This document shows, one piece after another, positions 1 through 5,111 of a DNA stretch of 5,111 bases. The position numbers and the translations under genes were made by a program. The stretch lies in NCBI GenBank assembly GCA_001805205.1, contig MHER01000061.1:1-5111 (forward strand). Direction: 5' to 3'. The notes under the pieces are model-generated. The model was not told the DNA's origin. It searched no databases and saw only the letters and a list, made by a program, of their open reading frames with translations. Every line of letters starts with the position of its first letter. Within the stretch, counting starts at the first letter, position 1. This DNA comes from Nitrospirae bacterium RIFCSPLOW2_12_42_9. GTDB taxonomy: Bacteria; Nitrospirota; 9FT-COMBO-42-15; HDB-SIOI813.

Positions 1-1
1 T

Positions 2-388
2 CATAAGGGTGTACTGGTGGGGCATCATTTTCCGCATTTTGGCTCGATAGCAAAGAAATATTTTAAAAGAAGTATCCAGTTATCCCGTGTCGTCAGGAAG
101 AGGAAGAGGATGTCGGGGGCCCATGCCTCTCTTATCAGGACACTCATCACTCTCATTGCCCTGACAAGTTTTCTGAGCACTTCCGCAGTGTTGCTCGGCC
201 CAAAATATATTTTCATACCCTCAAGCCTCTTTGCGATATTTCTTATAGGTAATATTGGACTCTTCTCATTTATCTCCAGGGAAAAGGGATTCTCTTTTAT
301 GCTGATCTCCATATTTTATGAATATTTCTTTTCACTTGTCATAGGGATAGGCGGGATTGTAGGTGTAGTTTTAAAGAGGGAGGGGTGA
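2..388 (+). CDS. Glycosyltransferase family 2 protein, C-terminal fragment (5' end outside the window)
   Basis: The frame is open from the left window edge to the TGA stop, so the true start lies upstream; the GTG at 17 is probably an internal Val codon. About 128 residues are visible. The beginning (GVLVGHHFPHFGSIAKKYF, then a basic stretch RVVRKRKR) resembles the segment after the catalytic domain of membrane-associated GT2 enzymes, where a conserved His-containing strand leads into a basic amphipathic helix. About three hydrophobic segments follow (roughly residues 47-66, 69-89 and 98-124 of the visible part), consistent with a C-terminal membrane anchor. The nucleotide-binding and DxD motifs would lie outside the window, so the catalytic class is inferred from this tail and from the neighbouring glycosyltransferases. 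It would act at the inner face of the cytoplasmic membrane, transferring a sugar from a nucleotide donor to a lipid or glycan acceptor. The next gene begins 10 nt after the stop, suggesting cotranscription. An unrelated polytopic membrane protein remains possible. Confidence 0.66.
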   Translation, partial: HKGVLVGHHFPHFGSIAKKYFKRSIQLSRVVRKRKRMSGAHASLIRTLITLIALTSFLSTSAVLLGPKYIFIPSSLFAIFLIGNIGLFSFISREKGFSFMLISIFYEYFFSLVIGIGGIVGVVLKREG

Positions 389-395
389 GGGGGAG
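387..395 (+). promoter_or_regulatory. Ribosome binding site of the radical SAM gene
   Basis: The purine-rich stretch GAGGGGGAG overlaps the stop codon of the upstream gene. Its GAGG core lies 8 nt before the ATG at 399, a good Shine-Dalgarno spacing. It supports that ATG as the start and suggests translational coupling with the preceding gene. Confidence 0.6.
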
Positions 396-398
396 ATT

Positions 399-1454
399 AT
401 GAAGCCTTATCAACTTTACAGGTTATTTACCGGTAATAAGGATATGCCCAATTATCTCATCTTTCATGTGACATCCATATGTAACTCCAAATGCATCACA
501 TGTTTTAACTGGAAGAACCTGAATAAGAAAGACGAATTGACCCTCGCTGAGATAGAAAAGATATCAAAACATATGACACATATTGAATATCTTACACTCG
601 GAGGGGGAGAGCCATTTTTAAGAAAAGACCTTTCAGAGATCTGCAAGGTGTTTTATACGAATAACAGTGTCCGTGCCTTCAGCATCCCGACGAACGGATT
701 ATCACCGGATGTGGTCAAAAAGACAACGGAAGAGATACTCAAAGGATGTCCCGATGCCCTTGTGCGGGTCAGTCTCTCAATAGACGGCATAGGTGAACTC
801 CATGACCATATAAGGGGGATAAAGGGTAATTTTGAGAAGATATGGGAGACGCACAACAGTCTCCAGGATCTTAAAAAAGACTATAAGAACTTAGGGATAT
901 TGGCGGCTACAACCTTTTGCAAGCATAATCAGGATAAAGCTATAGAGATCTACAGGTATATTAAAAAGGAGATGAAGATTGACCAGTATAATATTAATTA
1001 TATAAGGGGGGATGCCAGGAATCCTATCATGAAAGATGTGGATATAGAAAAATATGAAGAATTGATTAATTATATTGAGATAAACATGACCCAAAAAGAT
1101 AATACATATATTGACAGACTGCTTGATCTTCTCCCTATTTTGACGAGGAGGGAGGTACTAAGAACCTTAAGATCCGAGGAGAGGATATATGAATGTCACG
1201 CCGGCAGAAGAATGATAGTTATAGATTCTTTTGGAAAGGTCTTCCCCTGTGAGATGCTTGACGAGAAACTGGGCAACCTGAGAGATTATGATTATGATCT
1301 TAAAAAGATCCTGGAGTTAGAGAATACCCGGAGATTACTAATATTTATCAAAGATAAAAAATGTAATTGTACATGGGAGTGCGCCATACAGGATAGCATT
1401 GTGTATAATTACAAACGATACCCCTCTATCCTGAAAAAGGTAATGTTGAAATAA
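399..1454 (+). CDS. Radical SAM protein with SPASM/twitch-like C-terminal cysteine region
   Basis: The 351-residue protein has the radical SAM signature CxxxCxxC (C28, C32, C35; CNSKCITC), which binds the 4Fe-4S cluster that cleaves S-adenosylmethionine. The SAM-contacting GGGEP motif is at 68-72, and a strand ending SIDG at 127-130 fits the partial TIM barrel. The C-terminal part carries C266-x12-G279-x4-C284, which fits the first half of the SPASM consensus (CX9-15GX4C). A compact C322-x-C324-x3-C328 group follows, with no full CX2CX5CX3C block. This suggests one auxiliary Fe-S cluster (twitch-like) rather than two; that is inference. Known SPASM/twitch enzymes oxidise or crosslink peptides, sugars or sugar-like substrates (anSMEs, BtrN). 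No precursor-peptide gene is visible, and the gene sits between glycosyltransferases, so a role in modifying a glycan, lipid carrier or sugar precursor is plausible but unproven. The start is the ATG after a good ribosome binding site. The radical SAM assignment is very secure; the substrate is unknown. Confidence 0.93.
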   Translation: MKPYQLYRLFTGNKDMPNYLIFHVTSICNSKCITCFNWKNLNKKDELTLAEIEKISKHMTHIEYLTLGGGEPFLRKDLSEICKVFYTNNSVRAFSIPTNGLSPDVVKKTTEEILKGCPDALVRVSLSIDGIGELHDHIRGIKGNFEKIWETHNSLQDLKKDYKNLGILAATTFCKHNQDKAIEIYRYIKKEMKIDQYNINYIRGDARNPIMKDVDIEKYEELINYIEINMTQKDNTYIDRLLDLLPILTRREVLRTLRSEERIYECHAGRRMIVIDSFGKVFPCEMLDEKLGNLRDYDYDLKKILELENTRRLLIFIKDKKCNCTWECAIQDSIVYNYKRYPSILKKVMLK

Positions 1455-1472
1455 GAAGAATTCTTTTAGAGA

Positions 1473-2687
1473 ATGAAGACCAACCACATTGTCTTACTCA
1501 ATGGAGATCTTACGGAGGCCGGGGGAGCAGAAAGATTAACTTTTGAAGAGGCGCGGTATCTGGAGAAGAAAGGTTTTAATACCACTATATTAACCTTTGA
1601 TTTCAGGAAGGAGGTGTTATTTAATCAGGCTTACAAACTGAACATTCATGTATTTGATATGAAATATAATGGCATGAATTTTGTCGTTCAGAGTATATAT
1701 CGAATTATGGCCCTCAGGAAACAAATCTGGGATATAAAACCGGATCTTATCATCGCATCAAATTCGTGGGATTGTACATACCTTTATTTTGCCACCCTAT
1801 TCACACCATTTCAGTATGCAACACACATTCATGGTTCAATATTCTGGTTTATCGATGACCCATTAAAATATGCCTTGATTCACAGGAAAGTATTTCATGA
1901 GATTCGCGAGTCTGTTGCAGGGCATCAAGAGTTTATACCATTAAGATTACGAATAAATTTCACGAGGAGAATGATAGCTGAATTTGCAGCCATAGCGATG
2001 TACAAGGCCGTCAGGAAGGCGGAGAAGGTATTTGTGTTATCAAATCAGATGAGATGGGAGATTAGTAGGCTTTATGACAAAGACGCAGTTGTTTTAAAAG
2101 GTGGCTTTTCCCTGGATGTTCTAAACTACAGGCCTAAACAGGATATCAAGAGAAAATTAGGGATAGAGAATAAAAAAATGATATTGAATGTGAACAGGTT
2201 GGACCCGAGGAAGAGGGTGGATTTACTAATAAAGGCCTTTGGGAAGGTGTCTGATTCTTATGATGATGTGGTCTTAGTGATTGGCGGAACAGGGAAAGAT
2301 GAAAAGAAACTGAAAGTGTTGTCAGCAGAGCTGAATTTAACGAACAAGATCAGGTTTGTAGGCCATATAAAAGAGCAGGAACTCTGGGACTACTATTCCA
2401 GTTGCGATGTGATGGTGCACCCGAACTGGGCAGAATTTGCAATTGCACCACTTGAGGCATTGGCATTGAACAAAAAAGTAGTCTGGACGACTGAAATGGA
2501 GATTGATGAGACTCTGAAAGGTAATAAATATATATTTCCTGCTGATCCCACGGTAGATGATTTTGCAATAGCAATTGAGAAGGCATTAAACACAGAGATA
2601 AAAGCGAAATACTATTTAGATGTTTATACATGGGACAGGTATTGTGAAGGAATAATGAAAGAATTAGACCTGTTGGTAAAGGGATGA
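1473..2687 (+). CDS. Glycosyltransferase family 4 (GT-B fold) protein
   Basis: The 404-residue length is usual for GT4 enzymes, which are retaining transferases with two Rossmann-like domains. The N-terminal domain begins with a hydrophobic strand and the loop GGAER at 17-21, typical of the acceptor side. HIHGS at 118-122 lies in a conserved loop of this domain. The C-terminal donor-binding domain starts with ILNVNRLDPRKRVD (237-250), where the basic residues R245-K247-R248 normally contact the donor phosphates. LVIGGTG (268-274) and IRFVGHI (293-299) follow, then HPNWAEFAIAPLEALAL (316-332), the region of the EX7E motif. The first Glu of that motif appears shifted by one position (E321 and E328, spacing EX6E). 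The reaction is transfer of a sugar from a nucleotide donor to a growing lipid-linked glycan in the cytoplasm; the specific sugar cannot be read. An in-frame TAG just upstream (1467-1469) makes the ATG at 1473 the first possible ATG start. The ribosome binding site is weak. The gene begins 18 nt after the radical SAM gene and overlaps the next by 4 nt. Confidence 0.93.
   Translation: MKTNHIVLLNGDLTEAGGAERLTFEEARYLEKKGFNTTILTFDFRKEVLFNQAYKLNIHVFDMKYNGMNFVVQSIYRIMALRKQIWDIKPDLIIASNSWDCTYLYFATLFTPFQYATHIHGSIFWFIDDPLKYALIHRKVFHEIRESVAGHQEFIPLRLRINFTRRMIAEFAAIAMYKAVRKAEKVFVLSNQMRWEISRLYDKDAVVLKGGFSLDVLNYRPKQDIKRKLGIENKKMILNVNRLDPRKRVDLLIKAFGKVSDSYDDVVLVIGGTGKDEKKLKVLSAELNLTNKIRFVGHIKEQELWDYYSSCDVMVHPNWAEFAIAPLEALALNKKVVWTTEMEIDETLKGNKYIFPADPTVDDFAIAIEKALNTEIKAKYYLDVYTWDRYCEGIMKELDLLVKG
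2684..2687 (+). other. ATGA start/stop overlap between the GT4 and GT2 genes
   Basis: The ATG of the downstream GT2 gene and the TGA of the GT4 gene share the four bases ATGA. Only a weak purine stretch (AAAGGG) directly abuts the ATG, with no proper spacing. Translation of the GT2 gene therefore probably depends on ribosomes terminating on the GT4 gene, which supports a single operon and matched expression. Confidence 0.8.
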
Positions 2688-3685
2688 TAGACATCTCAGT
2701 CATTGTACCAACCTTTAACAGGGCTAAAAGTCTTGAAGATACGCTCAAAAGCATATGCGAGCAGACACTTTCGTCAAACCGCTACGAGGTAATTGTTGTT
2801 GATAATAGCTCAACAGACAATACGTTCATGTTGACAGAGCAGTTTGTGAGAACATGTCCGAATATCCGTTATGTTCTTGAACATCAAAGAGGTCTTCTCT
2901 ATTGCAGGCATCGTGGAGTAAAAGAATCAAGAAGCAACAATATCCTCGTATTTATAGACGATGATATTATAGCCGAGAAGAACTATCTTGAAACGATCTT
3001 GAATACATTTGAAGAGCACAATGATATTGTATTAGTAGGCGGGAAGGTATTGCCTGATTTTGAGACCTATCCACCATACTGGATCAAAGCTTTTGAGACA
3101 CAGCGGGAAGGGACTTATATCCTTTCATTTCTTAGCTTGATAGACCTTGGGGAGAATGCAAATCATATTCGCTGTGACTTTGTGTTCGGTTGTAGCTTTA
3201 GTATAAAAAAAGATGCGCTTGTACACTGCGGCGGTTTTAACCCCGATTCTTTTCCATTGGACATGTTGAAATACAGAGGTGATGGAGAGACAGGTCTATG
3301 CTACAAACTGGAGAGGCAGGGGTACAAGGCATTCTATAACCCTTGGACAGTGATCAGGCATAAGGTGCCTTCTTCAAGGCTGACTATTGAATACTTCTGT
3401 AAAAGGGCATACATGGAAGGGGTGAGCTGGTCATTTACCGGCATCCGAAAAATTGGCAGAACGTCCTCATATATTACTACAGAACTTTATTTTCTGTTCT
3501 ATATCTTCGCATTAGTACCCTTTGGATTATACAAGGTTGGATTGCGAAGCATTAGTTTGTTCCCTGTTTATTATAAGGTTATGCTGAATTTCTTCAAAGG
3601 TTATCGCTTTCACCGGATGGAAGTCCTTAAAGATCCGGGGCTCTTAAGTTATGTGCTGAAAGATACCTTTATGACCCTTCCTTAA
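2684..3685 (+). CDS. Glycosyltransferase family 2 (GT-A fold) protein
   Basis: The 333-residue protein starts with the classic GT2 N-terminus ISVIVPTFNRAKSLEDTL (4-21). VVDNSSTDNT (38-47) follows, in which D40 is the nucleotide-contacting Asp. The metal-binding DxD equivalent is IDDDI (91-95). GGFNPDSF (183-190) and GDGETGL (199-205) match the later conserved blocks; E202 is the probable catalytic base of the (E/D)xxL motif. VIRHKVPSSRLT (223-234) is the conserved His-containing strand after the catalytic core. A hydrophobic segment at about 265-286, followed by a basic region, suggests membrane association. It would be an inverting enzyme that adds one sugar to a lipid-linked glycan at the cytoplasmic face. 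It is the last plus-strand gene, and its stop lies 13 nt from the end of the convergent aminotransferase gene. All expected GT2 motifs are intact. Donor and acceptor are not identifiable from sequence alone. Confidence 0.94.
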   Translation: MIDISVIVPTFNRAKSLEDTLKSICEQTLSSNRYEVIVVDNSSTDNTFMLTEQFVRTCPNIRYVLEHQRGLLYCRHRGVKESRSNNILVFIDDDIIAEKNYLETILNTFEEHNDIVLVGGKVLPDFETYPPYWIKAFETQREGTYILSFLSLIDLGENANHIRCDFVFGCSFSIKKDALVHCGGFNPDSFPLDMLKYRGDGETGLCYKLERQGYKAFYNPWTVIRHKVPSSRLTIEYFCKRAYMEGVSWSFTGIRKIGRTSSYITTELYFLFYIFALVPFGLYKVGLRSISLFPVYYKVMLNFFKGYRFHRMEVLKDPGLLSYVLKDTFMTLP

Positions 3686-3698
3686 AAAGTTTCGATGG
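3686..3698. other. 13-nt gap between convergent genes, no visible terminator
   Basis: Only 13 bases separate the TAA of the plus-strand GT2 gene from the TGA of the minus-strand aminotransferase gene. There is a short A-rich run after the GT2 stop, but no stem-loop with a T tract that would serve as an intrinsic terminator for either direction. Transcripts from both sides probably run into the opposite gene unless termination depends on Rho or on collision. Confidence 0.6.
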
Positions 3699-4805
3699 TC
3701 AAGTCATTATTTCCTTCAAAGCATTGCAGACCTTTTCAATCTGTTCCTCCTTTAAGGTCAGACCGGACGGAAGATATAATCCCTGTCGTGCTATTTCTTC
3801 AGAGACAGGATAGCGCTCTCCTTTAAAGAGACCCATATTATGAAAAACCGGCTGCTCATGCATACCTAAGAAAAAGGGGCGTGTACCTATATCCCTGGCC
3901 TTTAACTCTTTTGCCAAAGATGTTGCGTCCATCCCTATATTCTTATCCAGTAGTATGCCGTACATCCAGTACACATTTTTTGCCCAAGGGCGTTCCACTG
4001 GCAATTGAATCCCTTTAATGCCGAGTAAAAGTTTTGTGTAAAGTGCAGCATTATGACGCTTGATCTCAACAAACTCATCGATACGTTCCATCTGTGCCAC
4101 ACCAACGGCAGCCTGGAGGTTCGTCATCCTGTAATTCTGGCCCGGTTCAGTATGGTAAAATCGCTTCTCGGGCCTGAAACATAGGTTTCTATATGCACGT
4201 GCACGCTCCGCAATGTTATCGTCATCTGTCAGTACCATACCGCCTTCACCGGTTGTGATAATCTTGTTTGCATAGAAACTAAAACATGATATCTGCCCAA
4301 TGCTGCCGCATTTCCTTCCCCTGTATTCTGCACCATGCACCTCTGCTGCATCTTCTATGACATACAGGTTATATTTCCCGGCAATGGCCATTATGGGGTC
4401 CATATCCACCGGGTGACCATACATATGTACCGGCATTATTGCCCTGGTGCGTGGAGTAATCCTGGCCTCTACATGGTTCACATCCATGCACCATGTCTCC
4501 GGCTCTGCATCTACAAGCACTGGAATGCCACTATGTCTGACTACTGCCATAGCACAGGAGATGATTGTAAAGGAGGGCATAATGACCTCCTCACCTGCCT
4601 TAAGATTTATAACGGCTATGGCAGTATCCAGTGCAGCCGTGCCATTGCAGACGGCTACGCCGTGCTTCACCCCGGTATAGGATGCAAATGTTTCTTCAAA
4701 CTGCCGCACAAAGGGGCCTTCCGATGAGATGTATCCGCTATCGATGCACTCACAGAGAAGCTCCTTCTCCCGATTGCTGAACAGTGGTTCATTGACAGGT
4801 ATCAT
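3699..4805 (-). CDS. DegT/DnrJ/EryC1/StrS family PLP-dependent sugar aminotransferase, perosamine synthetase-like
   Basis: The 368-residue protein is full length for this family. It transfers an amino group, usually from glutamate, to a keto-sugar nucleotide using pyridoxal phosphate. The N-terminus IPVNEPLFSNREKELL and the segment DSGYISSEGPFVRQFEE (22-38) are typical of the GDP-perosamine synthetase branch (RfbE/Per). GTAALDTA (55-62) lies in the cofactor phosphate-binding region. D152 in IEDAAEVHGAEY (150-161) should contact the pyridine nitrogen. SFYANKIITTGEGGMV (176-191) carries K181, the expected Schiff-base lysine. NYRMTNLQAAVG (224-235) and TRPFFLGMHEQP (308-319) are further family blocks. 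The likely product is a 4-amino-4,6-dideoxy sugar nucleotide such as GDP-perosamine, but the exact substrate cannot be proved; UDP-sugar relatives exist, and no GDP-mannose dehydratase gene is in view. The ATG is fixed by an in-frame TAA 9 nt upstream (4812-4814) and a strong AGGAGGG ribosome binding site. It follows the cupin gene on the same strand. Confidence 0.95.
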   Translation of the reverse strand: MIPVNEPLFSNREKELLCECIDSGYISSEGPFVRQFEETFASYTGVKHGVAVCNGTAALDTAIAVINLKAGEEVIMPSFTIISCAMAVVRHSGIPVLVDAEPETWCMDVNHVEARITPRTRAIMPVHMYGHPVDMDPIMAIAGKYNLYVIEDAAEVHGAEYRGRKCGSIGQISCFSFYANKIITTGEGGMVLTDDDNIAERARAYRNLCFRPEKRFYHTEPGQNYRMTNLQAAVGVAQMERIDEFVEIKRHNAALYTKLLLGIKGIQLPVERPWAKNVYWMYGILLDKNIGMDATSLAKELKARDIGTRPFFLGMHEQPVFHNMGLFKGERYPVSEEIARQGLYLPSGLTLKEEQIEKVCNALKEIMT

Positions 4806-4816
4806 ATTGGATTATA

Positions 4817-4823
4817 CCCTCCT
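4817..4823 (-). promoter_or_regulatory. Strong ribosome binding site of the aminotransferase gene
   Basis: Read on the minus strand this is AGGAGGG, a near-perfect Shine-Dalgarno sequence that directly follows the TAG stop of the cupin gene. Its distance to the ATG is 11 nt, slightly long. It fixes the start and suggests cotranscription of the two minus-strand genes with efficient re-initiation. Confidence 0.8.
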
Positions 4824-5111
4824 CTAAAAATATCTCTTATCGTCGACCTCAGCATAGGGCCCCTGTTTTACCTCTATCATGGAGGTATCTTCCAATATCT
4901 CAAAACCATGGCCCCCGCCTGCAAGGAGAATCACGTCTCCACCTTCCAGGATTCGCGAGGTAATAAATCTATTACTGTTACCATAGAGATCAACCCGTAA
5001 TTTCCCTTCCCGTATAAAGAGAACCTCTTGTGTATAGATCACCTCCCGTGGAACAGGGTTGTGGGCATGATTCTTGATAATATTTCCTTTTTTATGATTG
5101 AGGAAACCCAG
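4824..5111 (-). CDS. Cupin-like protein of a polysaccharide locus (5' end outside the window)
   Basis: The frame is open to the right window edge, so the N-terminus is missing; 95 residues are visible. Cupin motif 1 appears as G9-x5-H15-A-H17, then E29-x6-G36, with a longer spacer between the histidines and E29 than in the classic consensus. Motif 2 appears as GDVILLAGGGHGFEIL with H68. H15, H17, E29 and H68 would form the usual cupin metal site. A GTG at 5042 could be taken as a start, but it would remove H15 and H17, so it is probably an internal Val codon. The end (IEVKQGPYAEVDDKRYF) looks like the conserved tail of small cupin proteins often encoded in surface-polysaccharide clusters. Their reaction is not established; sugar isomerisation, epimerisation or a regulatory role are all possible. 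It lies directly upstream of the aminotransferase gene on the same strand, with 18 nt between them, suggesting a shared operon. The cupin fold assignment is fairly sure; the function is unknown. Confidence 0.75.
   Translation of the reverse strand: MGFLNHKKGNIIKNHAHNPVPREVIYTQEVLFIREGKLRVDLYGNSNRFITSRILEGGDVILLAGGGHGFEILEDTSMIEVKQGPYAEVDDKRYF

Noticed and set aside
17..19. GTG as the start of the first gene
   Set aside because: The frame is open upstream to the window edge, no Shine-Dalgarno sequence precedes this codon, and the encoded segment looks like the middle-to-end of a glycosyltransferase.
25..312. Minus-strand ORF of 95 codons
   Set aside because: It is antisense to the membrane tail of the first glycosyltransferase and shows no family motif. 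The plus frame has the expected glycosyltransferase-tail features and continues past the window edge.
985..1010. AT-rich stretch resembling a promoter -10 region or an origin-like element
   Set aside because: It lies inside the radical SAM coding region, encodes a plausible strand (QYNINYIRGD), and has no matching -35 box or repeated boxes that I could see.
2350..2754. Minus-strand ORF of 134 codons
   Set aside because: It lies antisense to the 3' end of the GT4 gene and the start of the GT2 gene. Its translation is a low-complexity Leu/Ser/Pro-rich chain with no recognisable domain, whereas the plus-strand frames carry conserved motifs.
3613..3638. Inverted repeat CCGGAT...ATCCGG, a possible terminator hairpin
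   Set aside because: The stem is only 6 bp with a 14-nt loop, lies inside the GT2 coding region, and is not followed by a T run.
4335..4727. Plus-strand ORF of 130 codons rich in Cys and His
   Set aside because: It is antisense to the aminotransferase gene. The Cys/His richness arises from the complementary frame of conserved codons; the cysteines show no regular zinc-binding spacing, and no upstream ribosome binding site is evident.
5040..5042. GTG with a nearby GGGAGG as the start of the cupin-like gene
   Set aside because: Starting here would delete the conserved HxH metal ligands that are encoded in frame upstream, and the open frame continues to the window edge.

Overview
The window is part of a surface-polysaccharide (O-antigen, capsule or exopolysaccharide) biosynthesis region from a bacterium of moderate, somewhat AT-rich composition. 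Heavy use of AGG/AGA for Arg and ATA for Ile, together with the gene content, would fit a Nitrospirota-like or deltaproteobacterial anaerobe. This placement is a low-confidence inference, because no rRNA or other marker gene is present.

Plus strand, positions 2-3685: four tightly packed genes that look like one operon entered from upstream. They are (1) the C-terminal end of a membrane-anchored family 2 glycosyltransferase, cut by the left window edge; (2) a complete radical SAM protein with a short SPASM/twitch-like cysteine region; (3) a complete GT4-type (GT-B fold) glycosyltransferase; and (4) a complete family 2 (GT-A fold) glycosyltransferase with a C-terminal hydrophobic segment. Gaps are 10 and 18 nt, and the last junction is an ATGA start/stop overlap.

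Minus strand, positions 5111-3699: two genes that converge on the first set. A cupin-like protein, cut by the right window edge, is followed after 17-18 nt by a complete DegT/DnrJ/EryC1/StrS aminotransferase that resembles GDP-perosamine synthetase (RfbE/Per). The gap between the two convergent sets is only 13 nt and shows no obvious hairpin terminator.

Working model (inference): the aminotransferase makes a nucleotide-linked 4-amino-4,6-dideoxy sugar, possibly helped by the cupin protein, and the glycosyltransferases assemble a glycan on a lipid carrier at the inner face of the cytoplasmic membrane. The radical SAM enzyme may modify a sugar, lipid or peptide in the same pathway; its substrate cannot be read from the sequence. 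There are no tRNA or rRNA genes, CRISPR arrays, insertion sequences or intergenic stretches over 300 bases. No clearly unprecedented system was found; the radical SAM/twitch-like gene inside a glycosyltransferase operon is the most interesting lead.
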